64,000 bases of DNA from Zingiber officinale (lineage: Eukaryota > Streptophyta > Magnoliopsida > Zingiberales > Zingiberaceae), in assembly GCF_018446385.1 (NCBI RefSeq), contig NC_055991.1:116479794-116543793 (forward strand), written 5' to 3'. The notes beneath the pieces were generated by a model. That model made no database searches, was not told the DNA's origin, and was given only the letters and a program-made list of their open reading frames with translations. The translations under genes and the position numbers were made by a program. Shown piece after piece: positions 1-11,689 of this stretch (the first letter of the stretch is position 1; each line of letters starts with the position of its first letter).

Positions 1-396
1 TTTATTTGAATTAAAGAAGGTTAAAGTACCAAATGAAAATGTAAAAAATTCAAAAGATAATGATAAGATTATTCGACCATACAAATTTAATTAATTGGAT
101 AAAAATTTTATTAACACAAATTGACAGTAAAAATCTTGCTAATAAGACCAACAGTAGTGGCAATGTTTCATCTGCATGCATTGCACATATAATGAAAACT
201 TTTGCGTCGATTAATTTTCGTAGTCGTGCTGAAAAAAAAAACTAAATATCTAAACTCTTAACAAAATAGAACAATAAAGATCCCAAATATTAAATGGTTC
301 GAATACAGAAAATTCAAACAGACACAATTTTCATTTCAAATTAAAAGGGGCACACCTTTAATTTGCCTTATTATTCTAACCGGTCAGTGTTAATAA

Positions 397-1202
397 TTAA
401 TTCGTTGCGTCGGCGGCTGCCTTCATCCGCATTGCGCGAATCATCTTAAAGAACTCGACCACCTTCCCGCTCTCCGGCATCACCTCCTTCACCGCCTCGT
501 GCGCGCGGAAACTCACCACCCACCCGTGTAGTGCCGGCATCGTCGCCTCCTCCAGCAGCTCCAAGCTCAGCACCTCCTCCATCGCCTCGATCCAAACAAC
601 AAAGCACCCGAGCATGACGTCGAGGAACCCGACTTGATCGCCGCCGAAGAAAGCTTTCCCTTCGCTCAGCTTCACGAAGGCCTCCTCCAGAAGCCGAAGC
701 CCTGCGCGGAACTGCTCCACCGCCTCCGCCTTGGCTTCCTCTGTCTCAGCCTTTCCTATGGCGACCAACGACGGGAACAACTGCATAGCGCGCGTACGTA
801 CAACAAAATCAATATCAATTTCGCATGCGGACAAAATACAAGAGTAGATCAAATTCACGGCATGCAAAATATAATCGAAAAAACCTTGTCGTCGACGTAG
901 AAGGTCCAGAAGCGGTGGAGAGCGCGGTGGTAGGCGTCAGCCGGGAGGATGGCGCCGTAGCCGGACTCCGGCCAGACCTGGTCGATGTACTCCACGATGA
1001 CGGCCGACTCGCAGATGGGGCGGTCGTGGTGGATGAGGACGGGAATCTTCTTGTAGACGGGATTCGACTTGAGGAGCAACTCGCTCTTCTCGCCCAACTT
1101 CTCTGGCAGCAACTCGTACTCCACCTTCTTCAGGCTCAGAGCAATCATCGTTCGTAGCACGAAGGGACTTATCGGTGAGCCGATGAGCTTCACGGCCGCC
1201 AT
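397..1202 (-). CDS. Tau-class glutathione S-transferase (left copy)
   Basis: Predicted cytosolic GST that conjugates glutathione to electrophiles, xenobiotics and stress metabolites. Exon 1 is 1202-885 and exon 2 is 780-397; the intron (884-781) starts GT and ends AG on the minus strand. The joined product is 233 residues, normal for the family. The N-terminal thioredoxin-like domain has the SPISPFV motif near residues 9-15, whose Ser before PF is the expected catalytic Ser of tau GSTs. The ES pair in ESAVIVEYIDQVWP is the glutathione gamma-Glu contact. The helical C-terminal domain starts near FWTFYVDDK. The first ATG lies about 100 bases below a TATA box. It differs from the copy at 14858 by only two residues by eye (Gln/His, Thr/Ala). 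Its intron is 104 bp against 71 bp in the other copy. Nothing looks broken. The exact GSTU number cannot be assigned without a tree. Confidence 0.93.
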
Positions 1203-1303
1203 TAATAACTTTTACTGGATATCGATCTCCCAATGCCTCGGAAGGAAGATTAATGGTTGTGGGTGAGTCGATGAAATTAGGGAGATTGTGGTGGGTGTCT
1301 GAG

Positions 1304-1310
1304 TTATATA
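1304..1310 (-). promoter_or_regulatory. TATA box of left GST
   Basis: The minus strand reads TATATAA about 100 bases upstream of the ATG at 1202. It sits in a stretch nearly identical to the right GST promoter, where the same box is followed by a MITE. Confidence 0.6.
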
Positions 1311-2074
1311 GTCGCCGATCGTATGACTGGTTTGCAGTCGGCGGCTGTGCGACGTCAGCCAATCCCGTGTTTTCCGCCACTTTTCCCCCGTTTTTTATTT
1401 TTAAAAGTATTTTTTTAATATCCAAAGTACCGTTAAATTCTCAAAACGAATTTATTATAATTTTTAGGTAAAATTTATTAAGGACGAGATCAGTATTTTA
1501 TAGTAGTGATTGTGCGCGCACGCGTTGTTGTGTGAGTTATGCTCCTTATATGTGAATTAGGCCTCATATATTAAGTGGGGGACCTATAAGAAATAATTTT
1601 AATTTTTTTTAGGATTATCTTTAATTTTTTGTTTTTAATGAGGAAAGACTCTAATATTTTTATAATTTTATACACCTATAGGGATACTTATAAAAAATAT
1701 AAATTGAGGTGGGGCAACTGCCCCATAAAAGTTATACGTGATTCCCTAGTTGCGTGTATAATATAATATATACATGAACGCGTGCGGGTTAGATATTAAA
1801 CTAATAAGAAGCCAAAAAGGTCACGTCAGACTCATACAATAGTACAATGCTCGAAAATCTCAACAACAAGTTAATGTAATATACTCCTCCTTATAAAAAA
1901 TTAATTTAATAACATACTTTATTTTAGTAAAAAAGCCAAGAAAAATATAGTTTATAATATTGTTGTATTTCTACTCACAGTATTGTCAATTCTAAGATTT
2001 GAGACTAAAGAAAAATCTAAATTGTCAATAATATGCCGTAGTTGAGTCTCGAACTCTAGATCTCGGATTGATTA

Positions 2075-3110
2075 ATGAGAAAAATTTCTAATAATATGCC
2101 AAGTCTTCCCCTGCTCCGCCGTTGCCTCCTTCCCCTACTCCGACATGTCGCTGATGTCATCTTCCCCCTCGTAGCGGTGAGCCATCACCTACCTCTCCTT
2201 TCCCTCTTCTCTCGATGGCGGATATTGCAGGGGACCTCACGCCGGGTAGCTACGTTTTGGCAGGAGGATTTGCACCGGCATCGCAAGGAGGAGGGGGTTG
2301 TCGCCTCCTTCGGGCTCCAGGCCGATGTCGCTAAGGTCGCACGCAGGGAGAAGTCCTCCTCTCACGCTCCTCTTTCCTCACCGCTCCTCGCCGAGGCCGA
2401 CAACCCGCCTTTCCAGTCATCTCCGCCAAGAGAGCAGTCTCCCGACGTCGCTGGCCAGGACGCCAGCTACACCACACTAGCATCGCCTCCTCTTCACACA
2501 CGACGTCTTCCCTGCTGCCCCCGTTGCGTTGCCGACAAGTGCCACACTTCGCAGCCTCCTTGGTCGGCACCCTCCGCGCGTTGGCGGCCCAGGGGTCGGC
2601 AATCCACTTGTTGGATCAGCCCTTGTGCTGACGTGGTGTTGTTGCTGGGGTCGAGTCTCTGTGCCGATATGGTGTTTCGACTTTCGCACTACTACTATCG
2701 GATCCGGGAGCCATTATTATGTGTTGCGTTTCGACCTTCGCATCGTTGTGGGTATTATTCAGCCTGCGAGCAACTATTTTGTTCCGGCCTGTGCGCCGAT
2801 ATTATATCTCAACCTGCGTGTCGAGGTCGCATCCGATTTTGTTCCACTGCGTCCGGCTCCGCGTCGTCAGATCTAGCCCTCCAACCTGATCAGAGTCATC
2901 TACTCTTCCGGGTCACGACAACTAGAGCAGTGTCCCGTCCGAGGGCGCCCCCCCCCCCCTCGCGGGGCTAGTGTACGTCACTATACTCATCTTATATTTA
3001 TTTCGTTGTTCTACTATTATTCGGCTACTTATGTATTCATGGGACCCGCCTCGAGCATCAGGGGACCAGAGATCGGGGCAACCCGATTGCTGGTTGCAAG
3101 TACTGTTTAC
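2075..3110. repeat. GC-rich block of the GST repeat unit, no gene recognised
   Basis: This GC-rich stretch has long Pro/Ser/Arg-rich frames on both strands. The matching block in the right arm (about 16290-17250, inverted) keeps similar DNA but not one conserved frame, so the frames look incidental. It contains a C homopolymer near 2950. It may be an old transposon piece carried by the duplication. I cannot assign it to a family. Confidence 0.5.
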
Positions 3111-3777
3111 TAGAGGACTTCTAACGACTTAATCAACATAAAAAACAGCTCACCATCTGGGCCATGGAGATGCGGTCAACATTCCAGCCACGTCATTCTG
3201 ATAGTCATATTTATATATATATATATATATGTCAGATTATACATACACCTTATAATAAGTTGACCTTTTTTTTTAAAAAAAAAAAAGATATCCTATTAAT
3301 AATTTTAATAAGTAGTGACTTATTTCCGTTTAAAATATTGGCTAAGATCTAAACTATAATATCATCGTGGAAATCAATGAAAAAAAATAGGAAATTTTAA
3401 GTTTTTAATAGTTTGGGAAATTGAAATAGAATTTAATTTAAAATAGTATTTAAAAAAAAATAAATTTAATTTATTTATTTGAATTCAACAAGGTTAAAGT
3501 ACCAAATGAAAATGTAAAAAATTCAAAAGATAATGATAAAATTATTCGACCATACAAATTTAATTAATTGGATAAATTTTTTATTAACACAAATTGACAG
3601 TAAAAATCTTGCTAATAAGACCAACAGTAGTGGCAATGTTTCATCTGCATCCATTGCATATAATGAAAACTTTTGCGTCGATTAATTTTCGTAGTCGTGC
3701 TCGTGCGGAAAAAAAACTAAATATCTAAAACTCTTAACAAAATAGAACAATAAAGATCCCAAATATTAAATGGTATT

Positions 3778-4751
3778 TGTGTTGTGCAGGTTTGTAGGAT
3801 ACACATTTGATTCAGGTTGATGGCTTCGGGTTCGGTGAAGGATGGAGCATCTGAGGGACCGTGGACAAGGCAGCGAGGACAAGGGCTGAGGGATGCGACT
3901 TCGAGATATACGTGAAGGACGACATTGGGATGAGCCGCCGGCTTGGGTGCATCCGAGGGACGAGAGCCAAGAGGAAGTAGGCTTGAAGGCAAGAGGTCAA
4001 GGTTGCAAAGAAGCGTCAAGTGAGTCATAAGGGTGAGGGTCCGAGTGCTGAGAGATTGTACTCGGGGTAAAATCCTAGGTTTAGGATTTACTGTAGAAAT
4101 ACGGTAGCAATTACTTTATCATCACTGTAGCAGTTACTGTAGCAGTCGACTGGTAAAAACAGTAGTCAACTGATGTAGTCGACTGGGCAGTCGATTGGGA
4201 GCGAACAGAATGCTTCTGTTCATTTGACCAGTGTAGAGCAGTCGACTGCTAGTTTTAGCTGTCGACTGGTATCGAGCCGTTGGGATGTAACGATTGAATT
4301 TCCACAGAGAGCGGTCGATTGATAGTTTTAGCAGTTGACTGGTAGGCGAGGTTTCTAACCCGTGGCCTATATAACCAAGGCTTGGGAGCTTGATTATAGT
4401 TTACGAAATTAGTGGTGGTAAACCCTAATTAGTAGTCTACTAGTTTCAAGAGTCTTGGTTGGTGTTGTGGTGAGGTTTCTCCACCCACAAGGACCGACTT
4501 GAGATAGCCGGAGTTTGTCGGGGGCTAATCCACCGACGGATAGAGATCGTCCACCTCAAGGACACGTCGTGGAGTAGTCCGAACCACGTTAAATGATTGT
4601 GTAGCTTGGTTTGATTTCTTTCTTGTCTTTAGCTTTCTTTATATTTATATTAGTTTATATTTCCGCTGCGCAAACTAACAAGTGTAGGAAGTGAGTATTT
4701 GGGGGTGTCGTCTATCCAACCCCTCTTCAAGCCGGCCACCGGTCCCCTACA
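3778..4751 (+). mobile_element. Solo LTR of an LTR retrotransposon (fossil)
   Basis: The sequence starts TGTGTTGTGCAGG and ends GGTCCCCTACA, a TG...CA pair. It has an LTR-like promoter region and several GTCGACTG-type motifs at 4140-4340. The tail resembles LTRs of SIRE/Maximus-type Ty1-copia elements in monocots, from memory. No internal region follows. The left neighbour is the truncated GST flank and the right neighbour is an unrelated copia relic. I see no matching target duplication, so it probably marks a recombination junction. It is a non-coding fossil. Confidence 0.6.
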
Positions 4752-6245
4752 AAAAGCACCGCAGGTGTGGTAATCGGAAGAAGCAAATCTGTCAAAAGTG
4801 ACTTAATCCATTGGATCTCAGATGCCACAGAGGCAATGGCGCGATATTCAACCTCAGTCGAAGAGCACGCAATAGTGCTTTGTTTGGAAGATGAATCAGG
4901 AGTATTTGTGAGAGATAACCGGCGAGTGATGTCGTCAGCGGCAACCATTGTAGAAGGCGATCGATGGGTATTCTTTTAGAGCAAAATCCACAAGTGGGAT
5001 CAACGAAACAACGATTTGTTGAACTTTGCCTTTGATGAAAGAAGACAACAACTCGAAGGAGACGAGATGTTGTTGTTTGAAGGCTGGAATCTGACTTGTG
5101 ATCGGAATAAGTGCAGCAGAGAGAGAAGGGTGCATTTTGGTGGCTGCATATGGTGGAGCAGATGCAGAAAATCTGCTATTGAACAAAACTTGGGAAAAAA
5201 ACTTACTATTTGGCCTATCAGAAGATGACTAAAACAATACTCATGAAGGAAAGATCGCTATAATGTGGCTGCTGCTTAAAAAAAAAAACAAACAAAGGAG
5301 AGGAGTAAGAGAAGGATGAAATTTGATGTCTTTAAACTTAAGAAAAAAGATAATAATATTGGTCTTGCTATAAGAAAAAAAAACAAGAAGAGAAAGAGAA
5401 CAGAGGAGGAATTGAACCTTGTTATTAATGGACCTTTTGAAAAAAGAAAATAAAATTATTATACGGTGGAAAAGAGGAAGTCATAAAAGAGAATTTTTTT
5501 TAGGACAAAAAAAAAACATAAGAAAGGAAAATAGGGAAGAAAGCTAAAGAGATCACAGAAGCGGCCGGACAGAAAGCCCATGAAAAGGCGACACCGATGA
5601 AGGAGGTGTCACAGGATGGACTTGAACCCGTGAAGGAGAAAGCGAAGGAAGTGGTGGAGTTGCTAAATTTGTAGGGAAATGGGGTTGGTGATACAAGGAC
5701 GTCGGCGGCGGAGGGACAACAAGATTTTTTTTTTTTGACGGCGATAAGGCCGATGGTGGGCTGCCTTTGGACGATGACGCCTCCTTTGGCCGCAGCAATA
5801 AGTGAACAGTAGAAAAGACGCGACAACGGCGAATCCTGTTGGCGTCAACGGCAGAGAAAGGAGAAGAAAGCTTGGGTTTTTTTTTTTTTTGAACCGTGAG
5901 AAAAGGAAACGCGGAAGAGAGGAGAAAAAGAAAGAAAAAAAAATTAAAAAAAAATTGCTGTTAAGCTTATCGCTCTGATACCATATTGACGATAGAATTC
6001 ACACACATATTATTAATGATAGCATATGGTATATATAAATACCATTACAAGTAAAAATAGAAAAATACATAAATTAAGAAAACAATAAGTATTTTCTAAT
6101 AATAATTATTCTCTAATAATTAGAAACAAATAACTATTTTCTAATAGTAATTATTCCCTAATAATTAGAAAATAAATAATTATTTACTTATAATAATTAT
6201 TTCTTAATAATATATACAGACTAATTAAAAATTCTGAATATATCA
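4752..6245 (-). mobile_element. Ty1-copia retrotransposon relic (fossil)
   Basis: On the minus strand an RNase H segment at about 4930-4752 carries the copia signature STEVEYRAIAS. A primer-binding site of the TGGTATCAGAGC type lies at about 5970-5982. A short AT-rich LTR of about 260 bp (5985-6245) starts TG and ends CA. The internal region is far shorter than a full element, so it is heavily reduced and broken in several ways. The RNase H end abuts the solo LTR at 4751. The remaining minus-strand frames between 5200 and 5960 are not recognisable. It is old. Confidence 0.7.
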
Positions 6246-7842
6246 TTTTAGTAAGTGACCCATATATCGCTTTAGATCAAATGAGACAGATATTACTGGA
6301 CAATTATTTAACAAATATATAGAAAAAAATGTCAACATTAACATACAAAAAATGAAACAAAATCGACAAATAATTAAAGACAAACACTGAGACTACCTGT
6401 TGGACTGCTTAGTTTCCTCAGGTAATCTTGTCACTGCACAAATTAATCCATGGGTAAGAGAGATGCCTGAGTTCAGTGAACTAAATTGCTACAAGATAGT
6501 GAATTAAAGAAATGAAACATGACTGATTATACCGACCTTTGGAACGGAAGCAGCTGAAAATTGAGGCAATCTTAGGGTGCGTTTGGTTTGATATTTTTCC
6601 ATTTTCATTTTCTTTTTTTCTGGAAATAGCTGTTTGTTGTGTGTTTTCCATTTTCGTTTTCTGGAAAATGAAAAGCCAGTTTCTAGAAAAATAGAAAACG
6701 ATATTTTATCATTTTCTAACGAAAATGGGAAAAGGCGCTGAAATATGGAAAATGAGAAAATGCGCTGCCTCCATGAGAAAACTCGCTGCCTCCATGAGAA
6801 AACACGCTACCCCCGTTACCATTTTCCCTTATTTCCTTTTCTTTCTTTCTTTCTCCCCTCTCTCGCAGCGCCGATTACCCTTTCCCCTTCTTCATCGCGG
6901 CGCGGGCGACGCTCGAGCCGATCCAGCTCCTCATTCACGATTTTGCCGCTTCGTGCTCGAGCCCGTTCCGCCGTCTTCTCCGGTTCGTGCTCATGTTCTT
7001 CGTCGTCTTCTCCTCCTATTCGCTGCTTCCTGCTCCAGGCTTTTCCAAACCAATCTGAGTTCGCCGATTCGTGCCCACTTCGCTGTGACTCAGCCTCTTC
7101 ATTCCCTTGGCGTAAGCTTCTTCACATTATTTCCTTTGTTTTCTTTTGGTTCTTCTTTAAGGGAAAATTTTCTTTTTGTTCTTCTATTTGCTTCCTTTAT
7201 TTTCTTTTTGTTCTTGTGCAAACGGACCCTTTCTGTTCGCTGGGATTCATTCTCCTATTTTGATCCCAAAATTCCAGGTTTGGGATGAAGATGCAAGGCA
7301 CATTACATTTTCTTACGAATCTCAACTTGCTTCTGCTTTCGTTCATATTCTTGCCTGATCTTCTTTTTATCAACCTCAAGAAGTTGCAGTTTTTCAATGT
7401 TAAATTCCTAATACAACCAAAAAGGTATCAAATTGTTAATTTAATAAAGGGAAACGTTTTACCAAGTAGCACACAAACTAGAACAGGCATGCAACAATAT
7501 TTTGAGATGGAAGGAGAGTACCAAGTGAAGAGCAAGTGATTATAAACTAAATTCTCTCACATTTAAATACTGCTTATCTTTTTCAGTAGCATTGCTTATC
7601 TACTTTATATCTAACAACGCATATCACAAGTACCATTGTCTATTGCAACTCAATCTCAGGGCCTTGTTTTCTCTACATTGGGGCATCAACTTACTAGATG
7701 AAAAGGTTAAAACTTGGATGTACATACCAATTTTTTTTCTCTACATGCATGTAACTTGCTTTGGGTATTACATTTTCTAATATATGTTACCAAACACATT
7801 TTTATGTCGGCTTTAATATTGGCAATTTTTAGAGATTACATT

Positions 7843-8576
7843 ATGGGAGGGCATAATCCAAGTATCGAAATTGAGAAGTATGATTGGTCAAAGACAAATG
7901 TTGCCATGTTTGTCGATATCATTTATGAAAAAGTGAAGCACAATAAGTTACAAACATCTACCTTCACTAATACGGTTTGGGAGGAGATCAACAAAGAATT
8001 ATATCAGGTTACGAACAAGAATTATGGTGCAGAAAGGCTCAAAGGTAAATGGAATCGTCTACGCACAAGACAACGTCTTTTGCAGCATTGCTTGCGCATA
8101 CTGGTGTGACCATGGATCCTGACACCGATAAAGTGAATGCTCCAGAGGAAGTGTGGGCAGACTTTTATCTGGTAAATACTTATATCTAATCAAATATATA
8201 ATTTTATTGTATGTTTATGTATAATAAAATGCATTTTTTTGTAATCAATGGAACAGAAAAATAGAAAGGAGTATAAGTCAATACGAAAGGAAGGATGTGA
8301 TCATTTTCACATTCTTAGTGAAATTTTCGGCAGGACAACTGCAATTGGTGATATGCATAGAACTTCTACTCAATTACCTCCCACATCTGATGAAGAGAGA
8401 GAGCTCGAAGAAGCATTCATTAACAGAGGTGTCAGCTCATATGTTGAAGTTGTCGATGACGAGAATGAGGACGTTGGAGGGGAACCTAACAATCGGCGAC
8501 ATCGTAGTATAGAATCAACTGAGAGTCATCGACGTAAAGATCCTAAGCGTTCAAAAACTGAAAAATATGATGCTTA
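7843..8576 (+). pseudogene. Harbinger ORF1, Myb/SANT-like DNA-binding protein
   Basis: This is the accessory protein that works with the Harbinger transposase in DNA binding and nuclear import. Exon 1 (7843-8171) contains a trihelix/Myb-like domain with aromatic spacing YDWSKTN...FVDIIYEKV...WNRLRTRQRL, followed in another frame by LLAHTGVT...PEEVWADFYL. The two parts are out of phase by one base at the T run 8078-8081, which looks like a single-base loss. The intron 8172-8256 is GT-AG, and exon 2 (8257-8576) continues KNRKEYKSIRKEGCDHF with the family motif STQLPPTSDEERELEEAF and an Arg/Lys-rich tail. If the T-run change is real, the protein is cut after about 89 residues. Confidence 0.82.
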
Positions 8577-9160
8577 GATGGACAAGTGGAGTGATACCTT
8601 GCAACACCTGAGTCAAGAATCTATTGCTAGGCAAAAATACCTGGATTTGAGGGCTGCTAAGTTAGAACGCGAACAAGAAATTTCTTCCTCTACTGGAACG
8701 AGCGAGTTCAGTGATCCTTACTCTATAGACATGTGCATATGCAGATTTTAAATCAGATGGATGACTTATCTACTCAAGTTTACACAAAAGCTACAGAAGC
8801 TTTCGGTAAACCTTGGCTACGAGAGGTTTCATGAAAATTCCATCAAATAGGAGAGCTGAATGGTTGGATTGCATCAATCTCGACCATGTGTAGGGTCATA
8901 TGTTGACAAGTTCATGGGGATTGCTTTTATTACCTAGCCGGAGACTTTTTAAGTAATGATGGTTTTTGATTTTGTGACTTGAATGTGTAAGACATGTTTG
9001 CTATTTTGTGGATTGAATGTTTAAGACATATTTGATATTTTGAAATTTAATGTTGATGACTATGTCATGCTTTTTAAATTTTAATTATTTATTGGTTTGC
9101 CTCAATTCATAATTAATTCTATATATGTGTGCTAAGTTTAATATCGATTTATTGCAGATC

Positions 9161-10534
9161 ATGTCAAACTCTGATGATGAATATGATGAATTAGGCCTAG
9201 ATATCAATTTTCTTCTTATTTTGAGTCATGCAAATGATTTTTTTCATGAAATGACTCAATTTCATAGATCTATTGATCAGATGCCTTGTCGAACGTCATC
9301 TCTTACTGGGAGGATGTATATTCAAGAAATACTTGATGGGCACCCTCAAGTTTGCTTTGATAATTTTCGTATGTCGAAACATGTGTTCGTGAATTTTTGT
9401 AGGATATTAAAAGAGATGAATCTATTACAAGATGGAAAGAAAGTTACTGTTGAAGAAGGTGTCGCTATGTTTTTACTAATCATCAGGCACAACACACGAC
9501 ATCGAATATGTGCAGATCGATTTCAACATTCATTGTACACTTGTAGCAAGTGGTTCAAACGAGTTTTACGAGCTGTTTGTACATTGGGCACACATATTAT
9601 TCGACCATATGAACACAATGGCGTCCATCCTCACATATTGCATAATCCAAAGTGGTTTCCATATTTTAAGGTATATATTTTACCCTAATGTATCTAGTTA
9701 CATTAACAACATATCTTTACTAAGACATTGTGTATTTTTAGAATTGTCTTGGAGCTATCGATGGAACTCACGTATCGACATGGGCACCGACATCAATTCA
9801 AACATCTTTTTGTGGTAGAAAGGTTATTATCACACAAAATGTGATGCTTGTATGCGATTTCGATATGCTTTTTACATTTGTGTATACGGGCTGGGAGGAG
9901 ACAACAAATGATTCAAGGGTGTCCATAGACGCTTTGACTAGGCATGAAAATCATTTTCCTAAACCTTGAGGTGGTAAGTAATAGAAAAAATTCTCTATAT
10001 ATATTCATTTATGTTGGTATTTTACATTATTAATTAATATGAAAATACTATCACAGATCAATTTTATTTGGTTGATTCTGGTTACCCAAATATGTCGAGG
10101 TTTCTTGCTCCGTATCGAGGTCAACGGTATCACTTGAGAGATTATCGACGGCAAGGTAGACCAAGGGGGAAGGAAGAGTTGTTCAATTATAGGCATAGCA
10201 CATATCGTAATATTATTGAGCGATGCATTGGGGTGCTTAAGACAAGATTTTGAATTTTAAAAGATATGTCAAACTATCCAATTACTAGCCAAAGATTAAT
10301 TCCACTTGCATGTTGTGCGGTGCATAATTTCATACGTCGGCATCATGTAATGGATAATTTATTAATTTATTTATGGAATATTCATCTGAAGATATGCTCA
10401 TGTCTGGAGTTGAAGATAGTTTTGGTGATCAAGAGCCGATTCCAATTGATCCAAGCCAAACAGCTCAGATGGGACACATTCGTGATGACATTGCAAGTCA
10501 TATGTGGAATGATTATGTGGAGCATCATCCGTAA
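9161..10534 (+). pseudogene. PIF/Harbinger transposase (DDE, HARBI1-like), decayed
   Basis: Transposase that cuts and joins Harbinger ends. Exon A is 9161-9670 (starts MSNSDDEYDE), exon B is 9742-9973, and exon C begins at 10057; junctions are GT-AG. The catalytic triad is visible: Asp in LGAIDGTH (exon B), Asp in YLVDSGYPN and Glu in NIIERCIGVLK (both exon C). The C-terminal block RDDIASHMWNDYVEHH ends at TAA 10532-10534. Two in-frame TGA codons stand where family members usually have Arg (after FPKP at about 9967 and after KTRF at 10252), both consistent with CGA to TGA decay. A frame slip lies near 10370. The element therefore cannot make its own full transposase. Confidence 0.88.
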
Positions 10535-11018
10535 TTAGCTAATGTCTGGGTTCAGCCTTTTATGGCTCTTGATTTTGTTATGAATGACTGTTATAATTGG
10601 CTGTTTTTTGTTTTTGAATTTTGGTTGGGAAGCTTTTTGTTATAATCTGTAATTAGCTCAGATGAGAAGCTTTTTGTTAGAATCTGTGGCTCTTGATTTT
10701 TGTGAAGGAATAGAAAAGATAGTTTTTGTTATCATTGAATATTGTGTTACAATCTGTTTTATATCTGTTTTATAATTTCATTGTTCAATACCATTTCCTT
10801 AGTTGGTATAATTTTTGTTTTCTGATTACATCACGTGGAAGAAACATCTATCACATTATTATTGTAAATTATGCATGCCTTTACTTTAATGTTATGTATT
10901 GAACTATTTGAACTGTTTGTTCTATTCTGATTAGTGTTGATCATGCACTATTTGAACTCTTCACTTGACTAATGAGTTAACTGAACTCTCTAGTAGATTA
11001 AGGTCCCCTTTTGCGATA

Positions 11019-11120
11019 CAGAGAGTTTGGTAATCGATCAGGTGATCGATTACCAAGTTCTCTATGATTCTGGAAATGACACAGAGAGTTTGGTAATCGA
11101 TCAGGTGATCGATTACCTCG
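11019..11120. repeat. Tandem pair of long hairpins inside the Harbinger
   Basis: Two direct copies of a roughly 63-bp unit each contain a perfect 12-bp inverted repeat, GGTAATCGATCA and its complement, with a GG loop (11029-11054 and 11092-11117). Weaker pairing extends outward over GAGAG/CTCTC. They lie about 300 bp inside the right end, where transposase subterminal sites would be. Confidence 0.8.
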
Positions 11121-11689
11121 TTCTCTGTGATTACGGTATGTGATAATCGATTACGACACGTATAAGATTGTCAATGAGGAAAACGTTTTATTGAAACATG
11201 ATGTCTGAAATATTCAATTTGTTTTGGGTTCTCATTGTTTTGCATATTGTTTTCAATATAAACGTACCAAATACATTTTCCAGTTTTCTTTTCCAGAAAA
11301 TAGAATTCCAGTATATCATATCAAACACATTTTCTGTTTTATGAAAACAGAGCCAGAAAATAGGAAAACAGAAAATAAAAAATATTTTCTAAACCAAACA
11401 CACCCTTATATCTTTAGGTAAATCTTTAACTTGTTCACTTGTAAAATTCATGATTTTTGGATCGTAGTAGAAATACTTCCACTCTCTGTAATAAATAAAC
11501 ACTAATGGTGACATTGCCAAAGACAACATGTTCAATTGAAATTGAAGAAAAAAATAACAACCAAGGCTAATGTCTATTCAAATATTAGAGATGTTATTGG
11601 TGCTGGATTTGGTCACATACTGACCTAAAAGACCCAGCTATGAACCTATGTCAAATAAATAATATTTAGGATAGAGTCAATCCAGAGTT

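Larger units (their letters stand above)
1..3776 (-). repeat. Left arm of the inverted GST-locus duplication
   Basis: Read on the minus strand, this block holds, in order, a truncated copy of the GST 3' flank (3474-3776), an AT-rich spacer with a TA run (about 3130-3470), a GC-rich block (about 2075-3110), an AT-rich spacer (1490-2070), the GST promoter (1203-1490), the GST gene, and a second, longer GST 3' flank (1-396). The first 300 bases and 3474-3776 are direct repeats of each other, so the unit was once tandem. The same modules recur in opposite orientation at 14517-17805 and 26004-26197. The block may continue past the window's left edge. The 3474 copy stops abruptly at the solo LTR. 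Confidence 0.85.
6575..11405 (+). mobile_element. PIF/Harbinger DNA transposon, near-complete
   Basis: The element is 4831 bp, flanked by TTA (6572-6574 and 11406-11408), the classic Harbinger target duplication. The ends match as terminal inverted repeats: GGGTGCGTTTGGTTT at the left and the complement of GGGTGTGTTTGGTTT at the right. It carries the two genes expected of the superfamily, a Myb/SANT-like protein (7843-8576) and a DDE transposase (9161-10534), both damaged. 6590-7700 is a pyrimidine-rich leader without a clear gene. 8577-9160 and 10535-11018 hold no gene. Two hairpin repeats sit near the right end. Similar ends occur on the elements at 39957 and 43246, so one transposase source could have moved all three. 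Confidence 0.93.
6536..11560 (-). pseudogene. Coding-like exon of an unknown gene, split by a Harbinger insertion
   Basis: After removing the Harbinger and one TTA target copy, the minus strand from about 11560 to 11406 runs straight into 6571-6536 without a stop and ends at a possible GT donor (AAAG|GTCGG). The frame is about 65-70 codons and protein-like: it contains the segments MLSLAMSPLVFIYYREW, KYFYYDPKIMNFTSEQV and PQFSAASVPK, with a hydrophobic first half suggesting a membrane segment. I do not recognise the family. A further open stretch at about 6434-6401 follows a CAG acceptor, but its phase does not fit simply. It could be a gene knocked out by the insertion or an older duplicated exon. 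No function is assigned. Confidence 0.5.

Noticed and set aside
2075-2971. 298-codon open frame as a gene
   Set aside because: It lies in the duplicated GC-rich block. The inverted copy near 16290-17260 does not keep the frame, and composition explains its length.
6401-6434. Second exon of the unknown gene split by the first Harbinger
   Set aside because: It follows a CAG acceptor, but joining it to the first exon in phase 0 gives an immediate stop, so support is too weak.
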